A stretch of 64,000 nt of DNA, taken from Doris montereyensis (lineage: Eukaryota; Mollusca; Gastropoda; Nudibranchia; Dorididae). The DNA lies in assembly GCA_037039925.1 (NCBI GenBank), contig JAXRKP010000389.1:157501-221500 (forward strand), in the 5' to 3' direction. Below the pieces are notes generated by a model. It made no database searches and had not been told where the DNA came from. It worked only from the letters and a program-made list of their open reading frames with translations. The translations under genes were made by a program, and so were the position numbers. Below are positions 63,645-64,000 of the stretch, piece after piece (within the stretch, counting starts at the first letter, position 1; each line of letters opens with the position of its first letter).

Positions 63645-64000
63645 TTCAATAGTAGCTCTTTAGCCTAGCGCTGGAAATGTATTGATCAGTGGGGTGAAGA
63701 TTGGTTTAATACAGCATTTCAATTTTACACAGATCATTTGAGTGTAGTAGAATGTGCATGTAGTATTATGCAAGTTATGGAATGGAAATATTCCCTATGG
63801 TCTGTTATTTTTGTTTTGTTTTATTGTTTGTTTATATGGGTTTTTTTCTTTTCTTCTTTGTTTTCCTGTTTTGTTTTATTGTTTGCTTGTTTTTTTTCTT
63901 CTTTTCTTCTTTGTTTTTTTATGTTTTGTTTGGGGGGGTTTTGTTCTGTCATGTATCGTGACATATTGAAATGCTACCCTAAAAAGGGAGACTGTAGTCC
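63645..64000. other. EFHB intron 10, T-rich
   Basis: Unique sequence with long T/G runs; nothing coding recognised. The next EFHB exon is outside. Confidence 0.4.

Overview
This is an intron-rich animal nuclear window. The coding exons, GT-AG introns and several tRNA-headed SINE families with molluscan-looking tails suggest a lophotrochozoan, probably a mollusc. That assignment is inference; no species can be named. There are no prokaryotic operons, rRNA genes, true tRNA genes or CRISPR arrays.

Three protein genes are present. (1) Positions 385-12931, + strand: the 3' part of a secreted-type gene built from single-exon, six-cysteine PLAC-like modules (the C-terminal domain type of ADAMTS, papilin and lacunin). 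At least five modules are visible, and three lie on clean phase 1-1 exons. (2) Positions 48981 down to 18094, - strand: PITRM1, the mitochondrial presequence protease PreP (M16C family). I could place 23 coding exons by protein similarity and splice sites, including the zinc site HILEH and the later NEMKG glutamate. The last roughly 110 codons were not found. (3) Positions 49377-63421, + strand: EFHB (CFAP21), a ciliary doublet-microtubule EF-hand protein. Ten exons are visible and the gene runs off the right edge. PITRM1 and EFHB are head to head, about 395 bp apart, with an X-box-like site in the shared promoter.

The rest is repeats. Tandem arrays, each with its own unit, fill roughly 30% of the window. 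Nearly all lie between 1 and 43 kb, with one more at 57.6-58.3 kb; 44-57 kb is almost free of them. Three arrays inside PITRM1 carry a copied splice junction in every unit. Dispersed elements are at least five tRNA-headed SINE families, an antisense non-LTR retrotransposon in EFHB intron 9, further LINE 3' remnants, a mariner transposase remnant, a 190-bp TIR MITE and a 138-bp foldback.

All three genes contain scattered one-base frame breaks, mostly at homopolymers, while splice sites and codon sense stay intact. I read this as an under-polished assembly rather than three pseudogenes. All family names come from recognition by eye; no database search was run.
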